In this document: positions 22,701 to 34,700 of the stretch, piece after piece
Layout: every line of letters begins with the position of its first letter
Position numbering within the stretch: position 1 is the stretch's first letter
Origin: Mactromeris polynyma
Taxonomy: Eukaryota > Mollusca > Bivalvia > Venerida > Mactridae
DNA length: 64,000 nucleotides
Reading direction: 5' to 3'
Assembly: GCA_032209605.1 (NCBI GenBank)
Contig: JASFXZ010000099.1
Coordinates: 248,001 to 312,000 of the forward strand
The notes under the pieces: model-generated
Database searches by the model: none
What the model was told of the DNA's origin: nothing
What the model saw: only the letters and a program-made list of their open reading frames with translations
Made by a program: the position numbers and the translations under genes

Positions 22701-25700
22701 ATTAATCTATGAAATTATAACAGTGTACTTGGAAAATAGGATTTTAAGTCATATTATTCTGATACTCTATCGGCATATTTAACATATTGGTTAAGTAATG
22801 TCTATTGTCAATCAGTTTTTTGGTGAAGAAGCAATTTAAATCTATTTGCACTATTTAACTCACACAGAGTTACCAGTTTTGTATATACCTCATGTAGACA
22901 CTTTGTTACTTGTGCATGACTGCTGATGTAACAAAGTGTCCAGTTTTGTATATACCTCATGTAGACACTTTGTTACTTGTGCATGACTGCTGATGTAACA
23001 AAGTGTCCAGTTTTGTATATACCTCATGTAGACACTTTGTTACTTGTGCATGACTGCTGATGTAACAAAGTGTCCAGTTTTGTATATACCTCATGTAGAC
23101 ACTTTGTTACTTGTGCATGACTGCTGATGTAACAAAGTGTCCAGTTTTGTATATACCTCATGTAGACACTTTGTTACTTGTGCATGACTGCTGATAAAAT
23201 GTCAGTTTTCCTCCACATGTGGAGAAGTTGCCGGCTCCTTGTGGAAGGGTAAGTTAGTACTGGTAAGAATTCAGTCCAGGAAAAACTGGTTAGGTGAACC
23301 GGCCGCCGTATATAACTGAAATATCGTTGAAAAAACAGCGTTAAACCCGATGAAACAAACAAGCATGACTGATAGTTAAATTTTGACGCACATTTTAAAC
23401 ATTCCTAGCTAAAATATCTTGAATGAACGATAAATTCGGTGTTTATATCAGAAACTTTGTTATTGAATATTCTTGGAAGAACTAAAAATAGTGGTAAAAT
23501 AAATTGCTAGGATGAAAGTGTTACCACTCTGTATGTTGTATTGTCTGTTACCAGGATGTCAATGATTAAGTTGCCCTACAGTGTAACATACAATGTTTAC
23601 TATCATTGCTTACAGTGTTATATTTTATACATATAGCTGTTCTTGTATACTGTGAAGCATTTCTCCTCCAAGGCTTCATTGGACGACTTGTATACTGTGA
23701 AGCATTTCTCCTCCAAGGCTTCATTGGACGACTTGTATACTGTGAAGCATTTCTCCTCCAAGGCTTCATTGGACGACTTGTATACTGTGAAGCATTTCTC
23801 CTCCAAGGCTTCATCGGACGACTTGTAAGTTGTATACTGTGAAGCATTTCTCCTCCAAGGCTTCATTGGACGACTTGTATACTGTGAAGCATTTCTCCTC
23901 CAAGGCTTCATTGGACGACTTGTAAGTTGTATACTGTGAAGCATTTCTCCTCCAAGGCTTCATTGGACGACTTGTATACTGTGAAGCATTTCTCCTCCAA
24001 GGCTTCATTGGACGACTTGTAAGTTGTATACTGTGAAGCATTTCTCCTCCAAGGCTTCATTGGACGACTTGTATACTGTGAAGCATTTCTCCTCCAAGGC
24101 TTCATTGGACGACTTGTAAGTTGTATACTGTGAAGCATTTCTCCTCCAAGGCTTCATTGGACGACTTGTAAGTTGTATACTGTGAAGCATTTCTCCTCCA
24201 AGGCTTCATTGGACGACTTGTATACTGTGAAGCATTTCTCCTCCAAGGCTTCATTGGACGACTTGTATACTGTGAAGCATTTCTCCTCCAAGGCTTCATT
24301 GGACGACTTGTATACTGTGAAGCATTTCTCCTCCAAGGCTTCATTGGACGACTTGAATACTGTGAAGCATTTCTCCTCCAAGGCTTCATTGGACGACTTG
24401 AATACTGTGAAGCATTTCTCCTCCAAGGCTTCATTGGACGACTTGTATACTGATTATTACTGTGAAGCATTTCTCCTCCAAGGCTTCATTGGACGACTTG
24501 TATACTGTGAAGCATTTCTCCTCCAAGGCTTCATCGAACGACGTGTCTCACATTCACGTTCCCTCTAACTTGGCTATTATACTCAATTTATAGTACTTGT
24601 ACTTGTTTACAATAGTTCGCTATTCTCAGTATGTGACATAAGTAGATGTACTTGTTGATCAGCATGGCCAATTCAACGTGTATATCTAACGGAACAATGT
24701 CAATTTTGTGCTGTCCAAATTCATTTTTACTTGACCTTGTCATTGGGCAATATCTAATTCTGAACCAGTTGTTTTGTCATTTATGAAATTTGCTTTCATT
24801 CAGTAGAAAATGTAGAGGAGGGGACTCAATCTGTAGGATACCCAGCCATTTCTGGACTTCTTTTGATTTGTAGACAGGCCTGATAGTTATGGATGATAAT
24901 TTGAACAAATATTTTTCCAGAAATATTTGGAGATGGAAGATGAGAGAGAAGAGTATCAGAAAACATCTGAAGAGAAAATTGAAAGTTTGGAATCTCAGCT
25001 ACGAATGTTAGAACTGAAGAATAAGAATGCTACAGATCACTGTAAGTATATATTCACCAATTTGTGTTGTGTTAATTATTTAGTTACCATTGTCTTTCGT
25101 ACCATCTGTAAGACCTATACATCACAGGTTATACATGACGGTATAGAAAACAATTGCCCCAAGTTTGTACTAATGTACATGCATATGATCTACCGGGCAC
25201 ATCTAGCATTGGGTATTTTGGTTTTGTAAAATTTAGAATTCTCATATGGAACAAAGCCAACAAATGTTTCCCTAATTCCTTACATTTTTGGTTTTATAAT
25301 TATATACACTCCATTTATTTGGTACCCTAGGGAACTGTGTGTGGAGGCCCTGTTTGTGAATGTGACCTTCGGTCCAGGTGCTACTTTTTCCCCTTTAATT
25401 TATTGATACAGTTTATAATATAGAGTATACATTGAGTGGTACTTTGTCAATTCAGCAACAGGTCTTATAAAATGGCAGTGTGTTTCAATAACAAGAGAAT
25501 GTGTATTAGTTATTCATTTTTAAAGCTTCAACATTTATTTAAAAAATTTGCAAGGATGCTAACAGTTCATTTATTCCTGATTTTTCCTCTAGAGTTGATA
25601 CAAGTTGTGCAAGCTAAATCAAAAGATGTTCTTGCATCTTTAATTATACATTGTACCTTCTTATTTATTTCCTTTCTATACTTCAAAATTGTATAGGAAA

Positions 25701-28700
25701 AAAGAGTAGCTATAGTCAAGAAGTCAATTTTTACCTCAGTAAATAATTGTTCATTAAACTTGTGTTTTTATTCTACTGTTACTATATATATGTAAGAAAG
25801 TAATCAGTCACATTTATAGCAATTTATGTGTCAAAACACATGTTTAATAATGAACTAAGACAACTTAAATGACTTGATTACAGTACCTGGTATATAAGTA
25901 GACTGCCTAGTGATTCAATGCCTAATGTTATTGATTATTATATAAGCCACTGTCTGGCTTGCCATCTGTCTACAACCCTTATGTATTATCTATGAATTCT
26001 AGCGCTAGTTAATTGTTTGTGTTTTTTGTGAAATTGAACTGATTCTGGCTACATTTTTTAAACAAGACATAGGCTGTTACAGTTGGCCTAAATTAGTTCA
26101 GCCATAGACTTAGACGATTTACATTTTCTCTAACCATTACAGCATTTCTAGTTACTACTGAATTTAGATTGAACCTTGCAAGTATGGAGAACCATTTAAA
26201 TATTCAGATACTGCATCGCATATAACCGTTATACAACGTAATTGTAATCATATTTCTCTTGCTGCTGAGGCATATCTGTTGATTTCTTGTGGATCTAGCT
26301 GTTGACCAAAATAAGACTGCAAAATATGCATGTCTTTATACCTGCTAGTCTTTTGACTACTAGTACCATGCTTTAAATGTTGATTCAATTTCCTTGCTTT
26401 GAGATAAACCTACACATTCAAACTTGTATTCATTTCTGTGTTTATATTACTTTTGATTAACCTCACACACAATGCAATGTTTTACTTGTAATCATAAAAC
26501 AGTGCATTTCAAATTGTTTTGATTTAATGTTGTTATTATAGTGAACAGAATGGAGAATAAAGAAGCTGATTTACAGAAAGAATATTCCAAAGTACATGAG
26601 AGATACACTGAAGTAAGTGATTTCACTGCTTATATTTCAACATGATGTCTGCTTGTGTGTATACCATTATACAGCCACACTTTATTAAAATATAATTGAT
26701 GTCATTTTTCGCCACTTTGATTCATGTATGTATTGCTTGCTAAAGGACAAGTTAAGTACTGGTTGCTAACTCGTCAACTTGGGTTTGGTCGCTGTGGCTG
26801 TCAGGATTGATGTATGGAGGGAAACAAGCTTACCATCTAGGCATCTACATGATAGGATTGATGTATGGAGGGAAACAAGCTTACCATCTAGGCATCTACA
26901 TGTCAGGATTGATGTATGGAGGGAAACAAGCTTACCATCTAGGCATCTACATGTCAGGATTGATGTATGGAGGGAAACAAGCTTACCATCTAGGCATCTA
27001 CATGATAGGATTGATGTATGGAGGGAAACAAGCTTACCATCTAGGCATCTACATGTCAGGATTGATGTATGGAGGGAAACAAGCTTACCATCTAGGCATC
27101 TACATGATAGGATTGATGTATGGAGGGAAACAAGCTTACCATCTAGGCATCTACATGATAGGATTGATGTATGGAGGGAAACAAGCTTACCATCTAGGCA
27201 TCTACATGATAGGATTGATGTATGGAGGGAAACAAGCTTACCATCTAGGCATCTACATGATAGGATTGATGTATGGAGGGAAACAAGCTTACCATCTAGG
27301 CATCTACATGATAGGATTGATGTATGGAGGGAAACAAGCTTACCATCTAGGCATCTACATGATAGGATTGATGTATGGAGGGAAACAAGCTTACCATCTA
27401 GGCATCTACATGATAGGATTGATGTATGGAGGGAAACAAGCTTACCATCTAGGCATCTACATGATAGGATTGATGTATGGAGGGAAACAAGCTTACCATC
27501 TAGGCATCTACATGATAGGATTGATGTATGGAGGGAAACAAGCTTACCATCTAGGCATCTACATGATAGTGATCATTAGTTTATAAATGTATTGGATACT
27601 GTAACTCAACTGTTTTGTCAATATATACACAAATATACACTTCATCCTGTACATTACAGTTGATGAGAACACATATGGATTATATGGAACGAGCCAAAAT
27701 GTTGATGGGCAGTGATAGAATTGCTGAAATGGCCAACAGTCCAAGATCTAGGTATGCTTTTAAGGGTTTGAGACTAACATTAGGCCTTCACTTAAATCGC
27801 TGCAAGACTACCTTGCTTTGGAAGGACTAGTTGGTACATAAATTCTGTACACATATTGCTGGAGCGCCGTTACAACGCTGTCCACTATACTGTGGAATTT
27901 GTTATAATGCAGTCATGTCTTGGATCCGGAATTTCCGGGCCGACCAATATTAGATCACTCATTATGACGTTGTCTGAATATAATAAGAAGCTGTATTAAA
28001 CAACATGATAAGTCGTACTTTGATCAGTGTTGCCAAGTGCTTAATCTCATCTTTGAGAGTGTCTATATAACCCCGAAAAGTTGTATTTACGATTTTTTGA
28101 CTGTTGCCCCGATTTTACTAATTCCAGGTATCAGTTTGACGCATAATTTTTGTGAACCAGTCAGGAATGAACTAAAAATACCCCTGAATGGCCTGATCTG
28201 TTTGTTTGTACAGCATCTTTGTATTTTTAACAATAAAACATCAATAGCGTATCTAATTTGTTTGGGTGGCAACTTTTGTTATCATACTAAACAAATACTT
28301 CTCAATTATCAAACTGTGAATGTTACAACTGTAACTGTATCATTTTCCGAAAAATGACAATAAACAACTTTCAGTTTGGTGTAACAAGATATCCGTTAAT
28401 TTTGCAAAATGTCCATATGAAATAAACATCTGCTTTAAACGTATTTTATCCCTACACTTAGCGTATTTAGCTGTAACATGAATTGAAATCAGCTTGCTAC
28501 ATTATAGCCTGGTGGATGGGGTATTATAATAGCATTACACGTACTACATTATTACTTTAAATGCTGCTTATGATGTGGTCTGACGCCTAGATCCCCACTA
28601 CAGCGTTATAACGACGCTCCAGTGTTTGTTGATAAAACAAATTTATCTGACATAAATCTGGGGAGAAATATTCTTAGTACTCTATGTTTATGTAAGCTTC

Positions 28701-31700
28701 TTACAATAATACATGCAAAGATCCGTTAAATGTCGTACACTTTGTATTAACGATCACTCCATAATTGAACTTATTGATTTCTATATGTTTTAAAGTAATA
28801 CTATGCTCATTTTTTTGTTCATTTGTTTACCAAACCAAACATTAAAAAATCTTAAACTTGCCTCAAATGATGGATAGTGGTACTGATGGTCTTTAAGATT
28901 AAGGAGTGTGATGACAGCTAGATTTGGACCATTGTAAGGGTTTGAGGCATTGTAAGGGTTTGAGTCCTTGTAAGGGTTTGAGCCATTGTAAGGGTTTGAG
29001 GCATTGTAAGGGTTTGAGGCATTGTAAGGGTTTGAGGCATTGTAAGGGTTTGATGCATTGTAAGGGTTTGAGGCATTGTAAGGGTTTGAGCCATTGTAAG
29101 GGTTTGAGGCATTGTAGGGTTTGAGCCATTGTAAGGGTTTGAGCCATAGTAAGGGTTTGAGGCATTGTAAGGGTTTGATGCATTGTAAGGGTTTGAGGCA
29201 TTGTAAGGGTTTGAGGCATTGTAGGGTTTGAGGCATTGTTAGGGTTTGAGGCATTGTAAGGGTTTGAGCCGTTGTAAGGGTTTGAGGCATTGTAAGGGTT
29301 TGAGGCATTGTAGGGTTTGGGGCATTGTAAGGGTTTGAGCCATTGTAAGGGTTTGAGCCATTGTAAGGGTTTGAGGCATTGTAAGGGTTTGAGGCATTGT
29401 AGGGTTTGGGGCATTGTAAGGGTTTGAGCCATTGTAAGGGTTTGAGGCATTGTAAGGGTTTGAGGCATTGTAGGGTTTGAGCCGTTGTAAGGGTTTGAGG
29501 CATTGTAAGGGTTTGAGGCATTGTAAGGGTTTGAGGCATTGTAGGGTTTGGGGCATTGTAAGGGTTTGAGCCATTGTAAGGGTTTGAGCCATTGTAAGGG
29601 TTTGAGCCATTGTAAGGGTTTGAGGCATTGTAAGGGTTTGAGCCATTGTAAGGGTTTGAGGCATTGTAAGGGTTTGATACATTTTTAACACTACTGACTA
29701 CCAGAATGTGTAGAAGTTATTATATAAACAATTGTTATCTGTTATCCAGTATAGACCGAGGGTCGAGGAAAGGCAGTTATATCTATAGCTACTGGAAATC
29801 TCCTCAACCGTCACCTATAGATGTTGTAGAATTTACTCCAATGTGAGACATTTAGTAGAATGATTCTCTACTGTTATATATTCTACTCTATGATGATAAC
29901 TGTATAATTATATTTTAACTTGTTGAATGTTCTCTTTTATCATAAACTGTACAATGTAGAATAATTCAAATCTGAGTCTCAGAATTAAGTTTACCCTCAA
30001 TCTTTGCTGTTAGTTTCTGATAGAATGTTCTTGTTTAATCAGTGTTAACATATAAACTACTTGTATTTCATTCTCATACCTTCATTCTGTAGATTTCAAG
30101 TACTGTCTAATATTATCATTATCATCCACAGCTAGTTATTAGTGCATTTGTAATTCTCAAAGTAATCATTGCATAAAATATGACCACTGATCTTGAGACT
30201 TGACATAGCACATTTATTATGCATTCTGTTCAACATTTCTTAGCTTAGTGCTGCTTTACAATCTTTACATGTGTATTGTATCATCTATATTTACTAAATT
30301 ATATGTATACTTCTCAGATCTGAGTTGTGTATGATATGTATATATTCCTCAGATCTGAGTTGTGTATGATATGTATATATTCCTCAGATCTGAGTTGTGT
30401 ATGATAATTGATATGTATATATTTCTCAGATCTGAGTTGTGTATGATATGTATATATTTCTCAGATCTGAGTTGTGTATGATATGTATATATTTCTCAGA
30501 TCTGAGTTGTGTATGATATGTATATATTTCTCAGATCTGAGTTGTGTATGATATGTATATATTTCTCAGATCTGAATTGTGTATGATATGTATATATTTC
30601 TCAGATCTGAATTGTGTATGATATGTATATATTTCTCAGATCTGAGTTGTGTATGATATGTATATATTTCTCAGATCTGAGTTGTGTATGATATGTATAT
30701 ATTTCTCAGATCTGAATTGTGTATGATATGTATATATTTCTGATCTCTCAGTGGTTGTAGTCCTTCTGTTTAGTTGTCTGTACATACTTTGTCAAGTGTT
30801 ATTTTGCCATGTTTTATTGCCAATAAAGAAACAGGTTGTCATATGAATTATAGTTATTAAAATACTCACTCAATAATTTGCACGTTGACACGTATAAAAA
30901 CATCAGTTTAAGGTGTAGTTTTCTTAATTAAATATATTTGAGTTTGCTTATTATTTTTGTGGATATTATTAGTTATACAAGTTGTTGACAGGGTATATGG
31001 GGAAATATAATATGTATGTGTATCATCTAACCCGAGGCTTATGCTTATTTTACTTACTTACTTAGTCCTCTTCGTCCCGTCTGGAACATAGGGCCTTAAC
31101 TACAGCCTTCCATCCTCAACGGTCCTGTGCTTTGTGCTTGGCCTCGCCCCAGGAGATTCCATATGTGCGAAGCTCAGTGTCTAGGGTTCTTCTCCAAGTC
31201 GTGGTTGGACGGCCTCGTCTGCACTTCCCTTGGGGGTTCCAGTTGAGTGCCTGTCTTGTGATGTTGGTTGGGTCCCGTCGTAGGGTGTGCCCAACCCACC
31301 GCCACTTCCGTTCCTTGATGGCATCTGGAATTGGTCTCTGTTGCGTTCTTCTCCAGAGTTCTTCATTGCAAATTGTGTCAGGCCATCTAATACGGAGGAT
31401 TTGTCGTAGGCAGGTGTTCACAAAAACTTGGAGTTTCGAGTCTAGTGCTTTGGTGTGCTTCCATGTCTCAGAACCGTATAACAAAACAGACTTCACATTG
31501 GAGTTGAAGATGTTCAGCTTGGTCTTGAGGAGAATGTTCCTGTTGTTCCAGACTGGCTTCAGGGTGACACAGATGTGTCGAGCCTTTCCAATCCTGGATT
31601 TAATGTCCTCCTCAGTGCCTCCTGTCTTGCTGATGATGCTTCCTAAGTAAGAGAAGCTCTCAACATCTTCAATGTGCTGTTCCGCCATTTGGATGGGTGT

Positions 31701-34700
31701 GTTGGTGATGGTGTTGACCCTCATGCTCTTTGTTTTCTGGGTGTTGATTTCTAGTCCTGTTTGTAGTGCAACTGTGCTCAGGCGCTGTGACTTCTCTTGT
31801 ATGTGTTTGAAGTAGTGGGACAGTAGTCCAATGTCTTCTGCAAAGTCCAAGTCCTCCAGCGTCTTAACAAAGGTCCACTGTAAGCCTCTTGGTCGGTCCA
31901 TGGTTTGATTGAGCACCCAGTCGACAACCAGCGTAAAGATCATCGGTGAAAGCAAACAACCCTGTCAAACTCCAGTGGTAACAGTAAAAGGGGATGATAG
32001 GTCATTGTTATGAATCACCTGGCAGGTCATACCATCATACAAACTGCGTATGATGCTCACAATCTTCAGGGGGATCCCATAGTGCCTCATTATCCTCCAC
32101 ATGGTGCTTCTGTCGATCATGTCGAAGGCTTTCTTGAAGTCAATGGAATTGACGTACACTGGTGATTGCCACTCCAAGGATTGTTCCAGTATGATGTGCA
32201 GTGTTGCTATCTGGTCAATGCAGGATCTGCCAGCTCTGAAACCTGCTTGCTCGTCTCTCAATGTGTTGTTTACTGCTGTTTTCAGTCTCTCTAGTAGTAT
32301 TCTAGTGAGGACCTTGCTGGGTATGGACAAAAGTTGGATGCCTCTCCAATTCTGGCAGTCTCCAAAGTCTCCTTTCTTAGGAAGCTTGATTATATGGCCT
32401 GTCTTCCACTCTGTAGGGATTTCTTCCTTCTCCCAGATGTCCTTATGCTTATGCCTTGGGTTATATGATACACAGGCACCAATGTGATCTTTTTCAATAT
32501 TTATTGACCCATGTTTGAAGATCAAATGCCAATTTCCAGTAACTTGTGGACATCAGGCAATAACATTTCTCAAGTTGTGCCATCTGCGAAAAAGGTCATC
32601 AACGGGAAATGAGCTCGGACGTCGTATACGCTGTTTGCACTGTGTGTATAGAATAATATATGCAAGCTTTTAACTTACTAAATAAATGGATTTTTATTTG
32701 CAGTATTATAAACATTTATAAAGTGGATGAATTTAACCATTGTACATTTTTAGATTGATTCTAGTGAACCATGTTTTCAGTATTGTGCAAAGTGTATAAG
32801 GTATCAGTTAACTATTATCTTTAATATTACTTTTTGGAGGATATTCTTCGAAAACACGAACATGGTGGGTTTTTTCTTCTACCAATACATGTAATTTGTC
32901 TGTGTACCATGTGATTACTTCTGATTACTGTACCAGTGATGTATTCAATACCATAACTTGGAGCTTTTGTTCTGGTGTATGCAGGAGTTATCTCCCTCTT
33001 AGTTTAACAGTTCCAAGTACCCCACAAGTCAATGATTTTCTATTGCAGGGGTGGCTTCCAGCTTCCCAACCTGAAACCAATTGGAAGTGTTCACCTGACA
33101 GGAACCCCTCTGGGTTCAACAAACAGCCCACCAGATGCAAGTGCATTTGACATGATGTCTCCTAGAAGTGGTAAAGAATCTAATACAAGTATTAAAAGTG
33201 AACTAAGTGAGTTAGATACTCCTGATATTAATTCAAATACTGGAAGGCAAGTTCATGTAACTACAGAAACCAGTGATAAGGAACAGAACACAGATGCTGT
33301 CAGTGTACGAGAATTTGCTACAGCTACAAGTGAGTGTGAATTTATGTTGTTGTCATTCGTTTTGATGTTGTTAATGCTTCTATGACTTTTGGTCATATAG
33401 TTATTGATGTTGACTTTTATATATTTTCAGTTTTATAGAATGTATGATCATGTTTTATCATTAATGTATAGAGCAGACCTATAAGTACTGTTAAAATTAT
33501 ACTTTTTGTTAATACATGATTTCTCTAATTGCATAGTTCAGTATCATTATGCTATTCATCATTGTCTTCATCTTAGATTCAAATTGATTCATTCCTTGCA
33601 TGGGGTGTAGATTGATTATTATTATTAAAGCTTTCATTTTGGATTGGCAGATTTTGTACATGTAGTGTGATGCAATTCAGACATGAAAAGTGGCATCAAT
33701 AATTTGTGCATGGTATATTTTCATTTGATTGTAAATTTATACCGATTTTTATTTTAACAAATTCGCAAACATACACCTTTGCAAAAATTACAATTGCATG
33801 ATACCATATATGATACATTTTGTTGTGGAAGCAAAAAATTGCTAATGCATAAAAATCAGTCACAACTTTTGTTTTCACGTACATGTATCTTTAGTGTGTT
33901 TAGTTTCATTCATTTTTGTGGCACTTTTTGTGCTTTGTTTTTTGTTTAGTTGCATTTGAAGTTATTTTTTTGTGTTGTCATTCTCTAATAGAAACTGAAG
34001 AGGAAAAGAAGGACCTCCCTAGTTCATCCCAAGTCTCCACTGAAAGTAATAAAACTGAGTCTGAAAATAAGTCTAGTCCATCTGATTCTGGTAATAATGT
34101 AACTGTAACAAAAGTTACGAATCAAGTATCTGAGACTGATAAAGTTAGTGAGGTTGCTGATGAAAAAGCTCAGTCTGAAATTGATAATGTGCCAAATGTG
34201 TCAGCAAGTGAAACTGAAACAGTTGAAGCTAAGTCCGTGGAACCACCAGTGGAAGTTACTAAGGACATTTCTGAAAAGGCCGTGATAAATAAAGACAGTG
34301 TGCACATTGTAACTGATAAACCTTTAGAATCTTATGTAGAAATGAAACAAACGAAATCTAAACCTAAAAATATAGAAATTGACAAGCAAAATTCTGATAC
34401 TAACAATGGTGACACTATAAGACCTCAGTCACCATTGTCACCTGTGTTTGATTCCAACGACTTCTCATATGAAGAAGACACTATGCCTGGTAAGTGGAGA
34501 TTTAAGTATTTGAGAAACATGTACAGTATAAGAATGAAGGGAGACACATTGAAATATTTCCTATGGAAAAGGTGCTGAAATGTGCTTCGCATTTAAACTC
34601 GGATAAGTTGGCTCAATGATTTAAATCTATCAAGCTGAATACAACTGGATTCCATGATCCAATGCGAATTCTTTGCCTGTTGATGATGTGATTTGGATTT

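Noticed and set aside
26779..27586. Two overlapping 260-codon plus-strand frames
   Set aside because: Both come from the 51-bp minisatellite, with no domain or splice support.
28930..29672. Interstitial telomere
   Set aside because: The unit is 18 bp and not a 6-7 bp telomeric repeat; similarity is limited to AGGGTTT.
31132..32487. Plus-strand frames over the LINE
   Set aside because: They are antisense shadows of the minus-strand reverse transcriptase.
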